Notes: generated from the sequence alone by a model not told the origin. A DNA stretch of 64,000 nt from Trogon surrucura (GCA_020746105.1 CM036657.1:2999652-3063651); one strand, 5' to 3'; numbered from the stretch's first letter, positions 10,262 to 22,545 are shown. Numbers and translations are program-made.

Positions 10262-11316
10262 ATGAGGTTAAATCCAGATGTGCATGGTCCTGGTTAGGTT
10301 TAGGGTTCAGAGATCCTTAGAGCCTGGAGCTGTAGAGACACGTGGGCTGGACAAGGCATTCCAAGGGGAGCACAACACTGCACCGACAGTCTTTCACCTA
10401 CACCTTTCTGATTTTGGGTTACTCATGGCCATAGAGACATCACGCGTAACCCTGAGGTGGAGGGACCTGGATAGGTTACGGTTCAGATTTCCCTAAAACC
10501 TGGATCTGCAGAGACTCTTGGGCCTGAAATGGCATTCCAAGGGGAGCACAACACTAAACCAATAGTCTTCCAGCCACACATTTCTGATTTCGGGACACCC
10601 ATGGCCATAGAGACATCAGGCGTAACCCTGAGGTGCAGGGTCCTGGTTAGGGTTAGGGTTCAGAGATCGATAAAGCCTGGAGCTGCAGAGACACGTGGGC
10701 TGGACAAGGCATTCCAAGGGAAGCACGGCACTGCACCAACAGTGCTCCACACACAACTTTCTGAGTATGGGACACTCATGGCCACAGAGACACCAGGCTT
10801 AATCCAGATGTGCAGGGTCCTGGTTACAGTAAGGGTTCAGAGATCCATGGAGCCTGGAGATGCAGAGCCACATGGGCTGGACAAGGCATTCCAAGGGGAG
10901 CACAGCACTGAACCAACAGTGCTCCACCCACACTTTCTGATTTTAGAACACTCATGGCTGTTATGACATCAAGCTGAACCCAGACATCCAGGGTCCTGGT
11001 TAAGTTTTGGGTTCAGAGATCCATAGAGCCTGGAGCTGCAGAGACACCGGGGCTGGACAAGGCATTCTAAGGGAATCACGGCATTGCACCAACAGTGCTT
11101 CACGCACGCCTTTCTAATTTTGGGACAGAGAGGGCCATAGTGACTTCAGGCTGAACCCTGAGATGCAGGGTCCAGTTTAGGGTTAGATTTCAGAAATTCC
11201 TGGAACCCGGAGTTGCAGAGACACTAGGGCTGGACAAGGCATTCCAAGGGGAGCATGTCACTGCACCAACAGTGCTCCACCCACACCATTCTGATTTTGG
11301 GTACCCATGGCCATTA
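10262..11316. repeat. ~177-bp satellite, about six monomers
   Basis: The cleanest block for measuring the unit. The GGTCC/GGACC box recurs at 10286, 10463, 10639, 10816, 10992 and 11169, giving periods of 176-177 bp. Each monomer has a TTAGGGTTAGGGTTC-like core, an AGAGATCCATAGAGCCTGG box and a GGACAAGGCATTCCAAGGGG box. Open frames crossing it are by-products of the repeat. The inverted counterpart is 28673-29735. Confidence 0.92.
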
Positions 11317-12555
11317 CGACATAAATCCACGGGTCCAGATGGGATGCATCCACGGGTGCTGAGGGAGCTGGCTGATGTCATTGCTAGACCACTCTCCATC
11401 ATCTTTACCAAGTCTTGGGAGACGGGAGAAGTACCTGACAACTGGAGGAAAGCAAATGTCACTCCAGTCTTCAAAAAGGGCAAGAAGGAGGACCCGGGAA
11501 ACTATAGACCGGTCAGCCTCACCTCCATCCCTGGGAAAGTGATGGACGACTTATCCTTGGTGCCATCTCAAGGCATATCAGGGATAAGAGGGTCATTAGA
11601 GACAGTCAACATGGCTTCACCAAAGGGAAGTCGTGCTTGACTAACCTCATAGCCTTTTACGAGGATATAACAAGGTGGATAGATGATGGCAGAGCGGTGG
11701 ATGTGGTCTACCTTGACTTCAGTAAAGCTTTTGACACAGTCTCCCACAGCATGGACAGGCTGGAGAGTTGGGCGGGGAAAAAATTAATGAAATACAACAA
11801 GGGTAAATGTAGAGTCTTGCATCTGGGTAGGAGCAACCCCAGGTTCCAGTATAAGTTGGGGAATGACTTATTAGAGAGCAGTGTAGGGGAAAGGGACCTG
11901 GGAGTCTTGGTGGACAGCAGGATGACCATGAGCCAGCACTGTGCCCTTGTGGCCAGGACGGCCAATGGCATCCTGGGGTGTATTAGAAGGGGGGTGGTTA
12001 GTAGGTCGAGAGAGGTTCTCCTTCCCCTCTACTCTGCCCTGGTGAGACCCCATCTGGAATATTGTGTCCAGTTCTGGGACCCTCCATTCAAGAAAGACAG
12101 GGAACTGCTGGAGAGAGTCCAGCACAGGGCAACTAGGATGATTAAGGGAGTGGAGCATCTCCCTTATGAGGAAAGGCTGAGGGAGCTGGGGCTCTTTAGT
12201 TTGGAGGAGACTGAGGGGTGACCTCATTAATGTTTACAAATATATCAAGGGGGAGTGTCACGAGGATGGAGCCAGGCTCTTCTCGGTGACAACCAATGAT
12301 AGGACAAGGGGTAATGGGCTGAAACTGGAACATAAGAGGTTCCGCTTAAACTCGAGAAGAAACTTCTTCTCTGTGAGGGTGATGGAGCACTGGAACAGGC
12401 TGCCCAGGGAGGTGTGGAGTCTCCTCTGGAGACATTCAAGACCTGCCTGGACACGTTCCTGTGTAGCATAATCTAGGCGTTCCTGCTCTGGCAGGGGGAT
12501 TGGACTTGATGATCTTTCAAGGTCCCTTCCAATCCCTAACATTCTGTGATTCTGT
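11317..12555 (+). mobile_element. CR1 3' half, ORF2 RT remnant (left arm)
   Basis: A 5'-truncated CR1 beginning in the RT fingers ([16 protein letters not shown]), with FRPVSL-type and [12 protein letters not shown] motifs. It then has an internal deletion from the palm to the thumb (HSMDRLESW). The deletion removes the FADD catalytic box. The C-terminal part ([28 protein letters not shown]) and the 3' end GATTCTGTGA follow. Relative to the right arm it has extra 1-bp deletions near 11546 and 12415, so this copy has decayed further. Confidence 0.9.
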
Positions 12556-12734
12556 GAAAATCAGAAAGGGGTGGATGGATCACTGTTGGTGCAGTGCCGT
12601 GCTCCCCTTGGAATGCTTTGCTCAGCCCAAGCGTCTCTGCAGCAAAAGGCTCTATGGACCTCTGAACCCTAACCCTAACCAGGACTCTGCACCTCAGGGT
12701 TACGCCTGATGTCATAATGGCCATGGGTGTCCCT
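12556..12734. repeat. One satellite monomer between CR1 and ERV-K1
   Basis: A single ~177-bp monomer in the CCCTAA orientation that separates the CR1 3' end from the truncated integrase of ERV-K1. The same arrangement is at 27258-27436. Confidence 0.85.
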
Positions 12735-14470
12735 ACGAGGGACTGCTGTTATATTAGAGTTCAGTGGCATGATTGCTTGACAATCTGGACATGACAAAAT
12801 AACAGCTGGAGCTTGTCGAGATGTTATGTTAAACTCTTTGGATAAAGCCTTATTATTTTGATGATAAAAACCATGCGAAAGTCTAGCCTGTTCTAATACA
12901 TCAGGAACAGCAGTCATAGCAGCCAGAGAATCGGCACAAGGATTACCTTCGACTAATGAGCCAGGCAGATTTGTATGAGAACGAATATGTGTCACAAAGT
13001 ATTGGTGTATCCGATTACTACAAAGTAAGCATAATTTCTGAAACAACATGAAAAGAACACGATTAGAAACAAGTTTTAAAAGGGCAAACTCAATTCTGCA
13101 CAAAAGGCCATATACATAATGCGAATCAGCGACGATATTTACAGGTTGAGATGAGAAGAGCTGCAATGCTTCCACAGCAGCACGCAGCTCAACAATCTGT
13201 CAAGAACCTTCTTGCAGGACAATGTGATTTTTCCAGTCTTGAATATCAGCATCATACCAAACCACCACTGCTTTATGTGATTTGCTGGAACCACCTATAA
13301 AAACAGTCAGTGCTCCAGGCAGCGGTTCAGGGCTGGCTATAGGAGTGGCACGCAGAGGCATAACTGAAAGTGATTGCAATGTTTTATGAGGGGGGAGATT
13401 AAACTCCAGCCGCCCTAGAAAGTCAGCTAACGCAATCTGCAATTTCAAGGACATTTCCAGCAATGCTGTAAAATATAAGTTTGACACAGTGAGATGTAGT
13501 ATATCAGGATCTCTTGCAAACATGCACGACGCTCTATGTTGCAACTTAATCAGTATTTCTGCTATCATATCAACTCTGCTCCAAATTGATTTAGGAGACA
13601 TGTGAGGCAAAAAAACCATTCAAGTATATAAAGCTTTTCACGACCCCACTGCCCCAAAATAGCATAGGGCTGGAATTGAGCATTAATTATAAATCCCCTT
13701 AATTCAATGTTTGGATTGTAACGATGAGCAAAATTTGTTTGTAGCTTTTTGGCTACTTTTTCTAAGGCAAGCTTTGCTTCTGGAGTTCATTTCCTCTCAG
13801 AATTCAAATCCGAGTCTCCCCTTAACAAATCAAAAAGAGGAGATAATTCTTCAGTAGTAATGCCCAAAGAAGGACGAATCCAATTAATGGTTCCCAATAA
13901 TTTCTGCAAAGCATTTAAAGTACAAATACTTCGATTCAAAGTTAATTTCTGTGGAGAAACTAATGCATTGGTTAATTTCCACCCTAAATACTTCCATGGA
14001 GCTTCTATTTGAATTTTTTCTGGTGCTATTTGTAAACCATACATTTGCAATGATGATATCAAAAAGGAGCAGACTTGTTGCAGGTAAATCTCATCCCTGC
14101 GAGCTATCAATATATCATCCATACAGTCATAGATCAATGCATGAGGGTATTTTTCTCTAACAGGTTTCAAAACAGAACCGACCATGAACTGACATATAGT
14201 CGGACTATTTTTCATTCCTTGAGGCAAGACAATCCATTCATACCTATCCATCGGCTCACTACTGTTAACACTTGGGACTGAAAATGCAAAATATTTGCAA
14301 TCATCATTGTGTAACAAAATTGTAAAAAAGCAGTCTTAGACCTGGTGTCCTTCATAGGGCAGTTTTTTGTTACATGACCTTCGTTTCTATGTCCAAGCCG
14401 GCGCTGCCTGCAGTCACTCGGCTGAAGGCAAAGTCTGTAAGTCTTCTTTCGTCTCTTCTGTGAGAACCCT
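12735..14470 (-). pseudogene. pol: ERV-K1 pol remnant (left arm): RT, RNase H, integrase zinc finger
   Basis: Right to left: RT palm (MDRYEWIVLPQGMKNSPTIC), the YxDD box read as DCMDDILIA near 14130, and thumb (IQIEAPWKYLGWKL, LQKLLGTINWIRPS). After stops and shifts comes an RNase H segment in which the first catalytic Asp is replaced (VFIGGSS) while VADSHYV keeps the third. The integrase HHCC zinc finger follows (HIRSHTNL, CPDCQAIMPL). It is cut at about 12735 by satellite, before the integrase catalytic core. RT fingers, protease and dUTPase are deleted between gag and RT. Confidence 0.85.
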
Positions 14471-14554
14471 GTTGGATTTCGGGGCACCCGGTTTCGCGCC
14501 CTGCCTCCCGTTTCCCAATTGAGGCAAAGCATTGCCATGAGTATCAAATTTAGA

Positions 14555-16360
14555 TCAACACTGAGTAGCCCAATGAAACTCCTTTTTGCATTTAGGGCAC
14601 ACTGTACCTGGTTTTCTCATTGTTCCGGCTGTCCCCTTCACAGGGCAATTTTTCATTACATGACCTTCTTGTCCACATGTAAAACATTTAACACTTGCTG
14701 TATTTACTGTGAGCTGCTGAGCCAATGCAGATGCTATCAACTCAGCCTTATACCTATCCGATCCCATATGCATGCAAGTCTTAATAAAGTCTGTAACGGT
14801 AGCTGTTTTGTTAGTGGGTCTCAGCATCTCCAGAATTCTTTTACAGTCCGCGTTAGCATTCTCCACAGCAAGCTGCAGTAATAATGCATCTGCTGCCGCT
14901 GGTACATCTACCTGTCTTTCAATAGCTCCTTGTAATTGATCAATAAATTGAAGGTAGGGTTCATTGTTAGCTTGTCTGATAGTGCCAAAACGTTTGCTTG
15001 ATTTTTTCATGTCAGGAATCTTTTTAAAAGCTTTTGTTGCTAATTGTGCAGAGAGCTGTAAAAGTTCTGTAGTAAAATGAGCTTGAAGCTGTGGATTCAC
15101 AAACTGACCCTCCCCCAGCAGTTGATCCTGGTTAATTGGAGCATTATTATTTTGAGCTACTGTAGCATGGGATATACATAATTCCCTGTATTCTACATAC
15201 CAAATTGTATACTGGCTGGGTGTTAAAATCAACTTAAATATCACCTTCCAATCATGAGGAACCATAAGAAAAGCCTCTTTCATTGTCTCTATTAAATTTT
15301 CAGTATAGGATGATTGAATACCCGATTCAGCAACTGTACGCTGCAACTCTTTCAGCGTGCTATGAGAAATCTGTTGATGTTCTGGTGCCTGAGTCCCGTC
15401 CGGCCATGTATGCATAACTACTGGCATAGCTTTAACTACCTGAGGAAAAAAGTCAGTGTTAAGGAAACCATGCTCATCACGATCGGTTAAAATATCTGTC
15501 AGGGAAATCTGAACCCTAGTAATAGGAGACAGTGCTGGACAAACCTGTGGAGAAGATAAGGGAGGGGGTGCATAGCATGGGGGTTGATAATTGAGTGGAA
15601 CAAGAGAGTTCATCTGACCCTTATTTTGACACAGCTGCGAGCCAGATTTTGACAGCCCATTTCCTTTTTCCGAAAGTCCCAAAAAAATGTCCTGAGCAGT
15701 AGGTGCAGATGCCACCATGGCTCTAATCGGCGTGAGCGGAGGGTAAAGGTTGGGTTCTGCCTCGGGGTCGCCAGGACCAACATCAAAGGGATTGTCGCCC
15801 TCCTCCGGATCCCCAGTTCTCAGTGCAATTCCCTCATAGCCACTCATCAATCCTTCTTGCAAACTGGTGAGGTTAATCTGGCTAGTCTGTACTGCAGATT
15901 CAGTTTGAGAAGACAAAAGGTTTACACAACTCGTTTGACTTGCAGTCTCTTTCTGCAGCATAGGTGTTAAGTGAATTAAATCATCAGCGAGCTCAGTAGC
16001 AACAGCATTTTCACCAGTATCTGCTGAATCACCTGCGGTGCTCGCCACGCTGCTCTCAGAGCTGGCATCAACAGAGAGCGGTTTCAGTGAGCGCAACGCC
16101 GCAAGCAACGCTATCCGTGTCTCTATATTATCAGGCGAACTGTCATGACCAGCATGTTGTGCTTTAGTTAGCTCTTTGCCTACACGTTTCCAATCCTTAA
16201 TTTCATAAGATCCCATTTCAGGATACCAGGGGCAATTACAACCGATCCATAAAAGTAACAGAGTCACTTTCTGTAGGCTAATCTTACCCTCTCGCTCCTT
16301 TGCAATACACATCAGTACATCATGATGAAGTTACTGCGATCGTGTCGCGTTTTGCCCCAT
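14555..16360 (-). pseudogene. gag: ERV-K1 gag polyprotein, premature stop at codon 10 (left arm)
   Basis: The natural start is at 16360 (MGQNATRSQ, Gly2 myristoylation context), but codon 10 is TAA (16333-16331). The remaining 585-codon frame (16312-14555) is open from an internal Met. Matrix is marked by CPWYPEMGSYEIKDW. A long acidic and proline-rich linker follows. Capsid runs from about residue 265 (FPQVVKAMPVVMHTW) and has a major-homology-like segment (IRQANNEPYLQFIDQL). Nucleocapsid has two CCHC knuckles (CFTCGQEGHVMKNC and CPKCKKEFHWATQC). The order is that of a betaretroviral Gag. The same stop occurs in the right arm but not in the copies at 18785 and 46400. Confidence 0.9.
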
Positions 16361-16481
16361 TTTTGTCCCCTGGCAGCGGTCCTCGTACCTGTTTTCCCGT
16401 TGAAAGGTGAGGATGGACAGGTCAGCTAATTCATCACCCCGTTCGGCTCACTGGGGGGTACTTCTCTTGGATATGATTAAG

Positions 16482-16499
16482 TCCCGATTCGGTCTGCCA
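16482..16499 (-). promoter_or_regulatory. ERV-K1 primer-binding-site position (left arm)
   Basis: Minus strand TGGCAGACCGAATCGGGA, 2 bp after the LTR. Its position and TGG start identify it as the primer-binding site. It does not match a tRNA I can name with confidence and resembles a diverged tRNA-Lys3 site with small insertions. Confidence 0.55.
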
Positions 16500-16501
16500 T
16501 T

Positions 16502-16953
16502 TCTTGAGAAGCACACACGAACTCCGAGATGGTGGAAAACGGAATTCAATTTATTGCAAGCAGGAACACATTTTTAAACCTACTAGCACGAAGCAATATT
16601 TTTGGGTTACAAACAAGAGATGAGACTATACAGCCAGGGTTGTTATTAGCTCATGTATTCCTTCAATCACTCTCTTATCACACAGGGAAAACAGACCTTC
16701 CCAGCTCTGTTTTGATCATACTCTCTCGTTCACTCCCATGCACATCTTGTGTACAAGAAGCACCTTATCTGTGCATTCTCATGGACAAGCTCTCAACACG
16801 AGCTTTACTTAGCTGGTCAGGGTCTCTTTTCATAATTAGCAAGCAAGAGTTATGCACTTGTTCAGAAATGAGATCAAGGACGAAAGTCTTAACTCTGCAA
16901 TGCAGTGTTGCCAGCACACCTAACTAAAATGAAGGGTATCCAGAGAAGTGTGT
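16502..16953 (-). mobile_element. ERV-K1 5' LTR, slightly truncated (left arm)
   Basis: The mirror of 23039-23490. The first bases (TGT of TGTGGATAC) are missing at the U3 edge, where satellite begins. A short R region with AATAAA-type signal lies near the gag side. The LTR is more diverged from the spacer provirus LTR than that provirus's two LTRs are from each other, so it is an older insertion. Confidence 0.85.
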
Positions 16954-17299
16954 GGGTGGAGGACTACTGGTGCAATCCCATGCTCCCCTTGGAATGCCTT
17001 GTCCAGCCCAAGTGTCTCTGCAGGAAAAGGCTTTATGGAACTCTGAACCCTTCCCCTAACCAGGACCCTGCTCGTCTGGATTCAGCCTGATGTCATAATG
17101 GCCATGACTGACCCAAAATCAGAAAGGTGTGGGTTGAGCACTGTTGGTGCAGTGCCATGCTCTCCTTGGAATGCCTTGTCCAGCCCAAGTGTCTCTGCAG
17201 CAAAAGGCTCTATGGATCGCTGAATCCTAACCCTAACCGGGACCCTGCATCAGAGCGTTCAGCCTAATGTCATAATGGCCATGGGTGTCCAAAATGAGC
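16954..17299. repeat. ~177-bp satellite, about two monomers, in the palindrome spacer edge
   Basis: Monomers in the CCCTAA orientation. The palindrome arm ends within the first few bases (about 16975), so most of this block is spacer. No gene is seen. Confidence 0.85.
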
Positions 17300-17628
17300 G
17301 TCCTGGGTTTAGCTAAAAACCCAGTCCTGTTTAGTGATTTTTACTTTCTAGTTTAGTGTCTTCTAAAATGCTTCATGTTCTGAAGCTAGCAGCATGTTTC
17401 TGCAAACAGTGTGTGCTACTGGCAGTGATAAAGCCTGATGTTTACCGTTACTGCATCGCACTGTTATTCAGAAAGGCTCTTGATTATACTTATTCCTCTA
17501 ATGACCAAGGCCACTGCAGGCTCATGTGTCCCATCTAGGTGTGCCGGTTAGTAAGAGGGGGCACAGGGAAGTAAAAGGTTGCACCTCCGGGAGATAATAG
17601 ACAGGACAGGTGACCAACGAGAGTATTC
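17300..17628 (+). mobile_element. Truncated ERVL-type LTR
   Basis: The first ~330 bp of the same LTR found at 1629-2437 and 55828-56637, starting GTCCTGGGTTTAGCT. It is interrupted at 17628 by the 3' end of a CR1. Divergence from the other two copies is visible throughout, so this is an independent insertion or an older duplicate. Confidence 0.75.
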
Positions 17629-18205
17629 ACAGAATCACAGAATTACTGAATGTTAGGGATAGGAAGGGACCTCGAAAGGTCATCAAGTCCAATCCCCCTG
17701 CCAGAGCAGGAACGCCTAGATAATGCTATATAGGAACGTGTCCAGGCGGGTCTTGAATGTCTCCAGAGAAGGAGACTCCACAACCTCCCTGGGCAGTCTG
17801 TGCCAGTGTTCCGTCACCCTCACTGAGAAGAAGTTTCCTCTCGAGTTTAAGCGGAACCTCTTATGTTCCAGTTTCAGCCCATTACCCCTTGTCCTATCAT
17901 TGGTTGTCACCGAGAAGAGTCTGGCTCCATCCTCGTGACACTCACCCTTGATATATTTGTAAACATTAATGAGGTCACGTCTCAGTCTCCTCTTCTCCAA
18001 ACTAAAGAGCCCCAGCTCCCTCAGCCTTTCCTCATCAGGGAGATGCTCCACTCCCTTAATCATCCTAGTTGCCCTGTGCTGGACTCTCTCCAGCAGTTCC
18101 CTGTCTTTCTTGAATGGAGGGGCCCAGAATTGGACACAATATTCCAGATGGGGTCTCACCAGAGCAGAGTAGAGGGGAAGGAGAACCTCTCTCAACCTAC
18201 TAACC
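17629..18205 (-). mobile_element. CR1 3' end fragment
   Basis: Minus-strand CR1: the 3' tail is at 17629 (ACAGAATCACAG), followed by the C-terminal part of ORF2 ([33 protein letters not shown]). The ERV-K1 provirus at 18206-22987 is inserted in it. Twenty-odd further bases of the same CR1 continue at 22988-23013, after the provirus. Confidence 0.9.
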
Positions 18206-18647
18206 TGTGGATACCCTACATTTTAGTTAGCTGTGCTGGCAGCGCTGCTTGCAGAATTAAGACTTTTGTCCTTGAGCTCTTTCCTAAACAAGTACAAAAC
18301 TCTTGCTTGCTAATTACGAAAAAAGACCCTGACCAGCCAAGTACAGCTCGTGTTGAGAGCTTGCCCGTGAGAATGAACAGATAAGGTGCTTCTCGTACAC
18401 CAGATGCGCATGGGAGTGAATGGGAGAGTATGATCAAAACAGACCTGGCAAAGTCTGTTTTCCCTGTGTGATAACAGAGTGATTGAAGGAGTACATGAGC
18501 TAATAACAACCCTGGCTGTGTAGTCTGATCTCTTGCTTGTAACCCAAAAATAGTGTTTCGTGCTAGTAGGTATAAATATGTGTGCCTGCTTGCAATAAAG
18601 TGAATTCCGTTTTCCACCATCTCGGAGTTCGTGTGTGCTTCTCAAGA
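18206..18647 (+). mobile_element. ERV-K1 provirus 5' LTR
   Basis: Starts TGTGGATACC. It carries a TATA box at 18571-18578 and a poly(A) signal at 18594-18599, 23 bp apart, which implies a very short R region. It ends CTCAAGA two bases before the primer-binding site. Confidence 0.88.
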
Positions 18648-18784
18648 AATGGCAGCCCGAATCAGGACTTCATCATATCCAAGAGAAGTACCCCCCAGTG
18701 AGCCGAACGGGGTGATGAATTAACTGACGCGTCCATCCTCGCCCTTCAGGAAACAGGTACGAGGACCGCGGCCGGGGGACAAAA

Positions 18785-20331
18785 ATGGGGCAAAACGCGA
18801 CACGATCGCAACAACTTCATCATGATGTACTGATGTGTATTGCAAAGGAGCGAGAGTATAAGATTAGCCTACAGAAAGTGACTCTGTTACTTTTATGGAT
18901 CGGTCGTAATTGCCCCTGGTATCCTGAAACAGGATCTTATGAAATTTAGGACTGGAAACGTGTAGGCGAAGAGCTAACTAAAGCACAACATGCTGGTCAT
19001 GACAGTTCGCCTGATAATATAGAGACACGGAAGCGTTGTTTGCGGTGTTGCGCTCACCGAAACCACGCGCTGCTGATGCTAGTTCTGAGAGCAGTGTGGC
19101 GAGCACTGCGGGCTCTGTTGCTACAGACCTCACTAATGATTTAATTGACTTAGTACCTACGCTACAGAAAGAGACTGCAAGTCAAACGAGTTGTGTAAAC
19201 CTTTTTTCCTCTCAAACTGAAACGGCGGTACAGACTAGCCAGATTAATCTTACAAGTTTGCAAGAAGGATTGATGAGTGGCTATGAGGGAATTGCTCTGA
19301 GAGCTGGAGATCCGGAGGAGGATGACAGTTCCTTTGATGTTGGTCCTGGCGACCCAGAGACACAACCCAACCTTTATCCTCCGCTCACGCCGAATAGAGC
19401 CATGGTGGCATCTGCACCTACTGCTCAGGACATTTTTTTTGGACTTTTGGAAAAAGGAAAGGGGCTGTCAAAATCTGGTTCGCAGCTGTGTCAAAATAAG
19501 GGTCAGATGAACTCTCTTGTTCCACTCAATTATCAACCCCCACCCTATGCACCCCCTCCCTTACCTTCTCCACAGGTTTGTCCAGCACCGCCTTCTATTA
19601 CTAGGGTTCAGATTTCCTTGACAGATATTTTAACCGATCGTGATGAGCATGGTTTCCTTATCACTGACTTTTTTCCTCAGGTAGTTAAAGCTATGCCAGT
19701 AGTTATGCATACGTGGCCGGACGGGACTCAGGCACCAGAACATCAACAGATTTCTTATAGCACGCTGAAAGAGTTGCGGCATACGATTGCTGAATTGGGT
19801 ATTCAATCATCCTATGCTGAAAATTTAATAGAGACAATGAAAGAGGCTTTTCTTATGGTTCCTCATGATTGGAAGGTGATATTTAAGTTGATTTTAACAC
19901 CCAACCAATATACCATTTGGTATGTAGAATACAGGGAATTACGTATATCCCATGCTACAGTAGCTCAAAATAATAATGCTCCAATTAACCCGGATCAACT
20001 GTTTGGGGAGGGTCAGTTTGTGAATCCACAGCTTCAAGCTCATTTTACTACAGAACTTTTACAGCTCGCTGCACAATTAGCAACAAAAGCTTTTAAAAAG
20101 ATTCCTGACATGAAAAAATCAAGCAAACCTTTTAGTACTATCAGACAAGCTAACGATGAACTCTACCTTCAATTTATTGATAAATTACAACGAACTATTG
20201 AAAGACAGGTAGATGTAGCAGCGGCAGCAGATGCATTATTACTGCAGCTTGCTGTGGAGAATGCTAACGCGGACTGTAAAAGAATTCTGGAGATGCTGAG
20301 ACCCACTAACAAAACAGCTACTGTTCTGTAA
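18785..20331 (+). pseudogene. gag: ERV-K1 gag of the spacer provirus, broken
   Basis: The start at 18785 (MGQNATRSQQ) lacks the codon-10 stop seen in the palindrome arms. A TAG at 18947-18949 and a 1-bp deletion near 19031 break matrix. From about 19036 the frame is open through the linker and capsid (FPQVVKAMPVVMHTW, IRQANDELYLQFIDKL) to a stop at 20331. Nucleocapsid is missing because capsid is joined directly to pol sequence at about 20325. It shares a diagnostic variant block (19526-19607) with the right-arm copy. Confidence 0.85.
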
Positions 20332-20339
20332 ATATTGTT

Positions 20340-21430
20340 ACTGGTTCACATTATATATATGGCCTTTTGTGCAGAATTGAGTTTGCCCTTTTAAAACATG
20401 TTTCTAATAGTGTTCTTTTTATGTTGTTTCAGAAATTATGCTTACTTTGTAGTAATCGGATACACCAATACTTTGTGACACATATTCGTTCTCATTCTAA
20501 TCTGCCTGGCCCGTTAGTCGAAGGTAATGCCCGGGCTGATTCTTTGGCTGCTATGACTGCTGTTCCTGATGTATTAGGACAGGCTAGACTTTCGCATGCT
20601 TTTTATCATCAAAATAGTAAGGCTTTATCCAAAGAGTTTAACATAACATCTCGACAAGCTCAAGATGTTATTTTGTCATGTCCAGATTGTCAAGCGATCA
20701 TGCCACTGAACTCTAATATAACAGCAGTCCTTCGTGGTCTTGCTCCCAATGATGTATGGCAAATGGATGTTACACATGTAGTTGAATTTGGTAAATTGAA
20801 ATCTGTGCATGTTACTGTAGATACCTTCTCATCTTTTATTGTTGCCACAGCGCACAGTGGTGAAAAGTTTAGAGATGTTCGACTGCATTTGCTACGTGCT
20901 ATTGCCACATTAGGAGTGCCATCACAGATAAAAACGGATAATGGTCCAGCTTATGTTTCTAAGAATTTTAAAGTATTTTTGCAGGAATGGGGAATATCCC
21001 ATGTGACGGGGATACTTTATTCACCGACGGGACAGAGCATTGTGGAAAGAGCACATCTCACACTGAAAAGAGTGTTACAGAAACAGAGAAGCACTGTTGT
21101 CGGAATGTCTCCACACGAGAAGTTGTCTAAAGCAACATACGTGTTAAATTTTCTGAATATATCCAGTTTTGATATGTTAACTCCTCATCTGAGATCTCAG
21201 AAGGAAAAACAGAAAGACTTGCCAAAGCCCAATGTACTGTATAAGGACATCCATACTAATGAATGGAAAGGTCCGGTACCTCTGTTGACGTGGGGAAGAG
21301 GTTATGGCTGTGTTTCTTTATCCACAGGACCTTACTAGCTGCCAGTGAAACGAATTAAGCCATTTAATGACCATGATTTGGTTCCTATCCCGCATGATGT
21401 GGCTGTGCAGCATCCTGTTACTTCAACAGC
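20340..21430 (+). pseudogene. pol: ERV-K1 RNase H tail and integrase, core intact
   Basis: Begins in the end of RNase H and then gives a complete integrase: zinc finger (HIRSHSNLPG, CPDCQAIMPL) and catalytic core with all three acidic residues (QMDVTHVVEF; KTDNGPAYVS; SIVERAHLTLKR). The C-terminal domain follows (WKGPVPLLTWGRGYGCVS) and ends at a stop at 21338, with further recognisable residues to about 21430. It is the only ERV-K1 copy here in which the integrase core survives. The others are cut at the zinc finger. No protease or RT accompanies it. Confidence 0.87.
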
Positions 21431-22531
21431 GCAGCAGCAACACAACCGTGCACGGGGCCTGCCTGTTGAATCCCTTTGTTTCGCCCAGTGACATGATGGG
21501 ACTCTGAGGTACCAATTACCAACGATGGCATGGATTGGACTGGCAGAAGATGGTTATGGCTGATGGCAGAGCAATTATGGGAAAATGTAACTGTTTTCAA
21601 TGTTACCTGTTGTATTGATATGTATTCTCTGTGTGTGACTAACAATGAAGCTTGTATTGGTTGTGTAAGACTGTCTAATCAAAGCCACATAATAGGTGTT
21701 AAGGTTCATGGTACTAACCAGCAGAGTGATCTTTCTTAACTAAAAGCAAGGCAGGGAAACTAGCTGCCTTTTGCTTCGTTAGAAGTGTGTGATTAAGGAT
21801 CAAATTGATAGGGAGACTCCCTTGCATTCTTCCTTCAGCCCTGGCCAATCTGTGAGAAGAATTCAACGGGGCAAACACCACCAGATGTTCCCGCATTCAA
21901 GGGTATGTAAGGGTGTTTATTTAATAGTATAAATGCTGGACCCTCTTGCAGCGACTTCGGAAACCTCACCTACGGGTGGACACACTGCGTAGGACTTCCC
22001 GATTGTCGTGAGGGTTCTCCAGAAACCTCGCTGCAACAGGGGCTCCCCAGCCACTGCGGGTCTGGATGATTTAGGGTGATTGGTGATGGGAACTGAAGGT
22101 ACACTCAAACAACTTGCACCTAAGGTGTCGGAAAACAGACGTCTCACTGGATTACTGCTTGGCCTTGTGTGCTCGACAAGCAGCACACCCACAGTGAGAT
22201 AACAGAGGTCTGGGATTGATACAGGGGCATCTTTTGCTTTCCTGCCCTGCAAAGCAGTGAATGTGAGTCCTGGGAACTCAGGCAGAGCAGCAAGTAAAAC
22301 ATGACAACACAGTGGGATAAATACTACACATTTTTTAGCAAGGATATGATTTGGTTAAATCTCAAAACACATTTTTCTGTGTTAAACTTGTGTTTAATAG
22401 AATTTGTTGTTGTGGGAAGTGTTTTGTTTTGTTCTTTTTCATTATAGTCAACGATCTCACCTGAAGTGCTGCCCAAGGGGTCCGAAGAACTGAAAAATAC
22501 ATCTTATGACTTTGATGGTGATCCAAAAAAC
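21431..22531 (+). pseudogene. env: ERV-K1 degraded env region
   Basis: About 1.1 kb between integrase and the polypurine tract, with many stops in all frames. It is colinear with 41540-42645 on the minus strand. The part before the tract encodes the residues that precede the TM cysteine motif in that other copy, but here the sequence jumps from SYDFDG to the polypurine tract. Surface subunit identity is inferred from position only. Confidence 0.6.
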
Positions 22532-22545
22532 AAAAAAGGGGGAAT

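Larger units (their letters stand above)
7956..16975 (+). repeat. Left arm of a ~9-kb palindrome
   Basis: The reverse complement of 23017-32036: paired positions sum to about 39992-39993 throughout. Divergence is a few bases per kilobase in the stretches compared by eye, with scattered 1-bp indels. The arm contains, left to right, ERV-K2 (minus), satellite, CR1 3' half (plus), satellite and truncated ERV-K1 (minus). The outer edge falls inside the ERV-K2 RT gene. The inner edge is in satellite. Confidence 0.9.

Noticed and set aside
10278-10966. Coding frames across the satellite (repeated VRVQRS-type peptides)
   Set aside because: The peptides repeat with the 177-bp period because 177 is divisible by three. 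There is no other coding signal.
16906-18800. Host protein-coding genes on the strand opposite CR1 and LTR sequence
   Set aside because: The frames of 60-170 codons here are antisense to CR1 ORF2 or lie in LTRs, and they recur at every CR1 copy. They are shadows.
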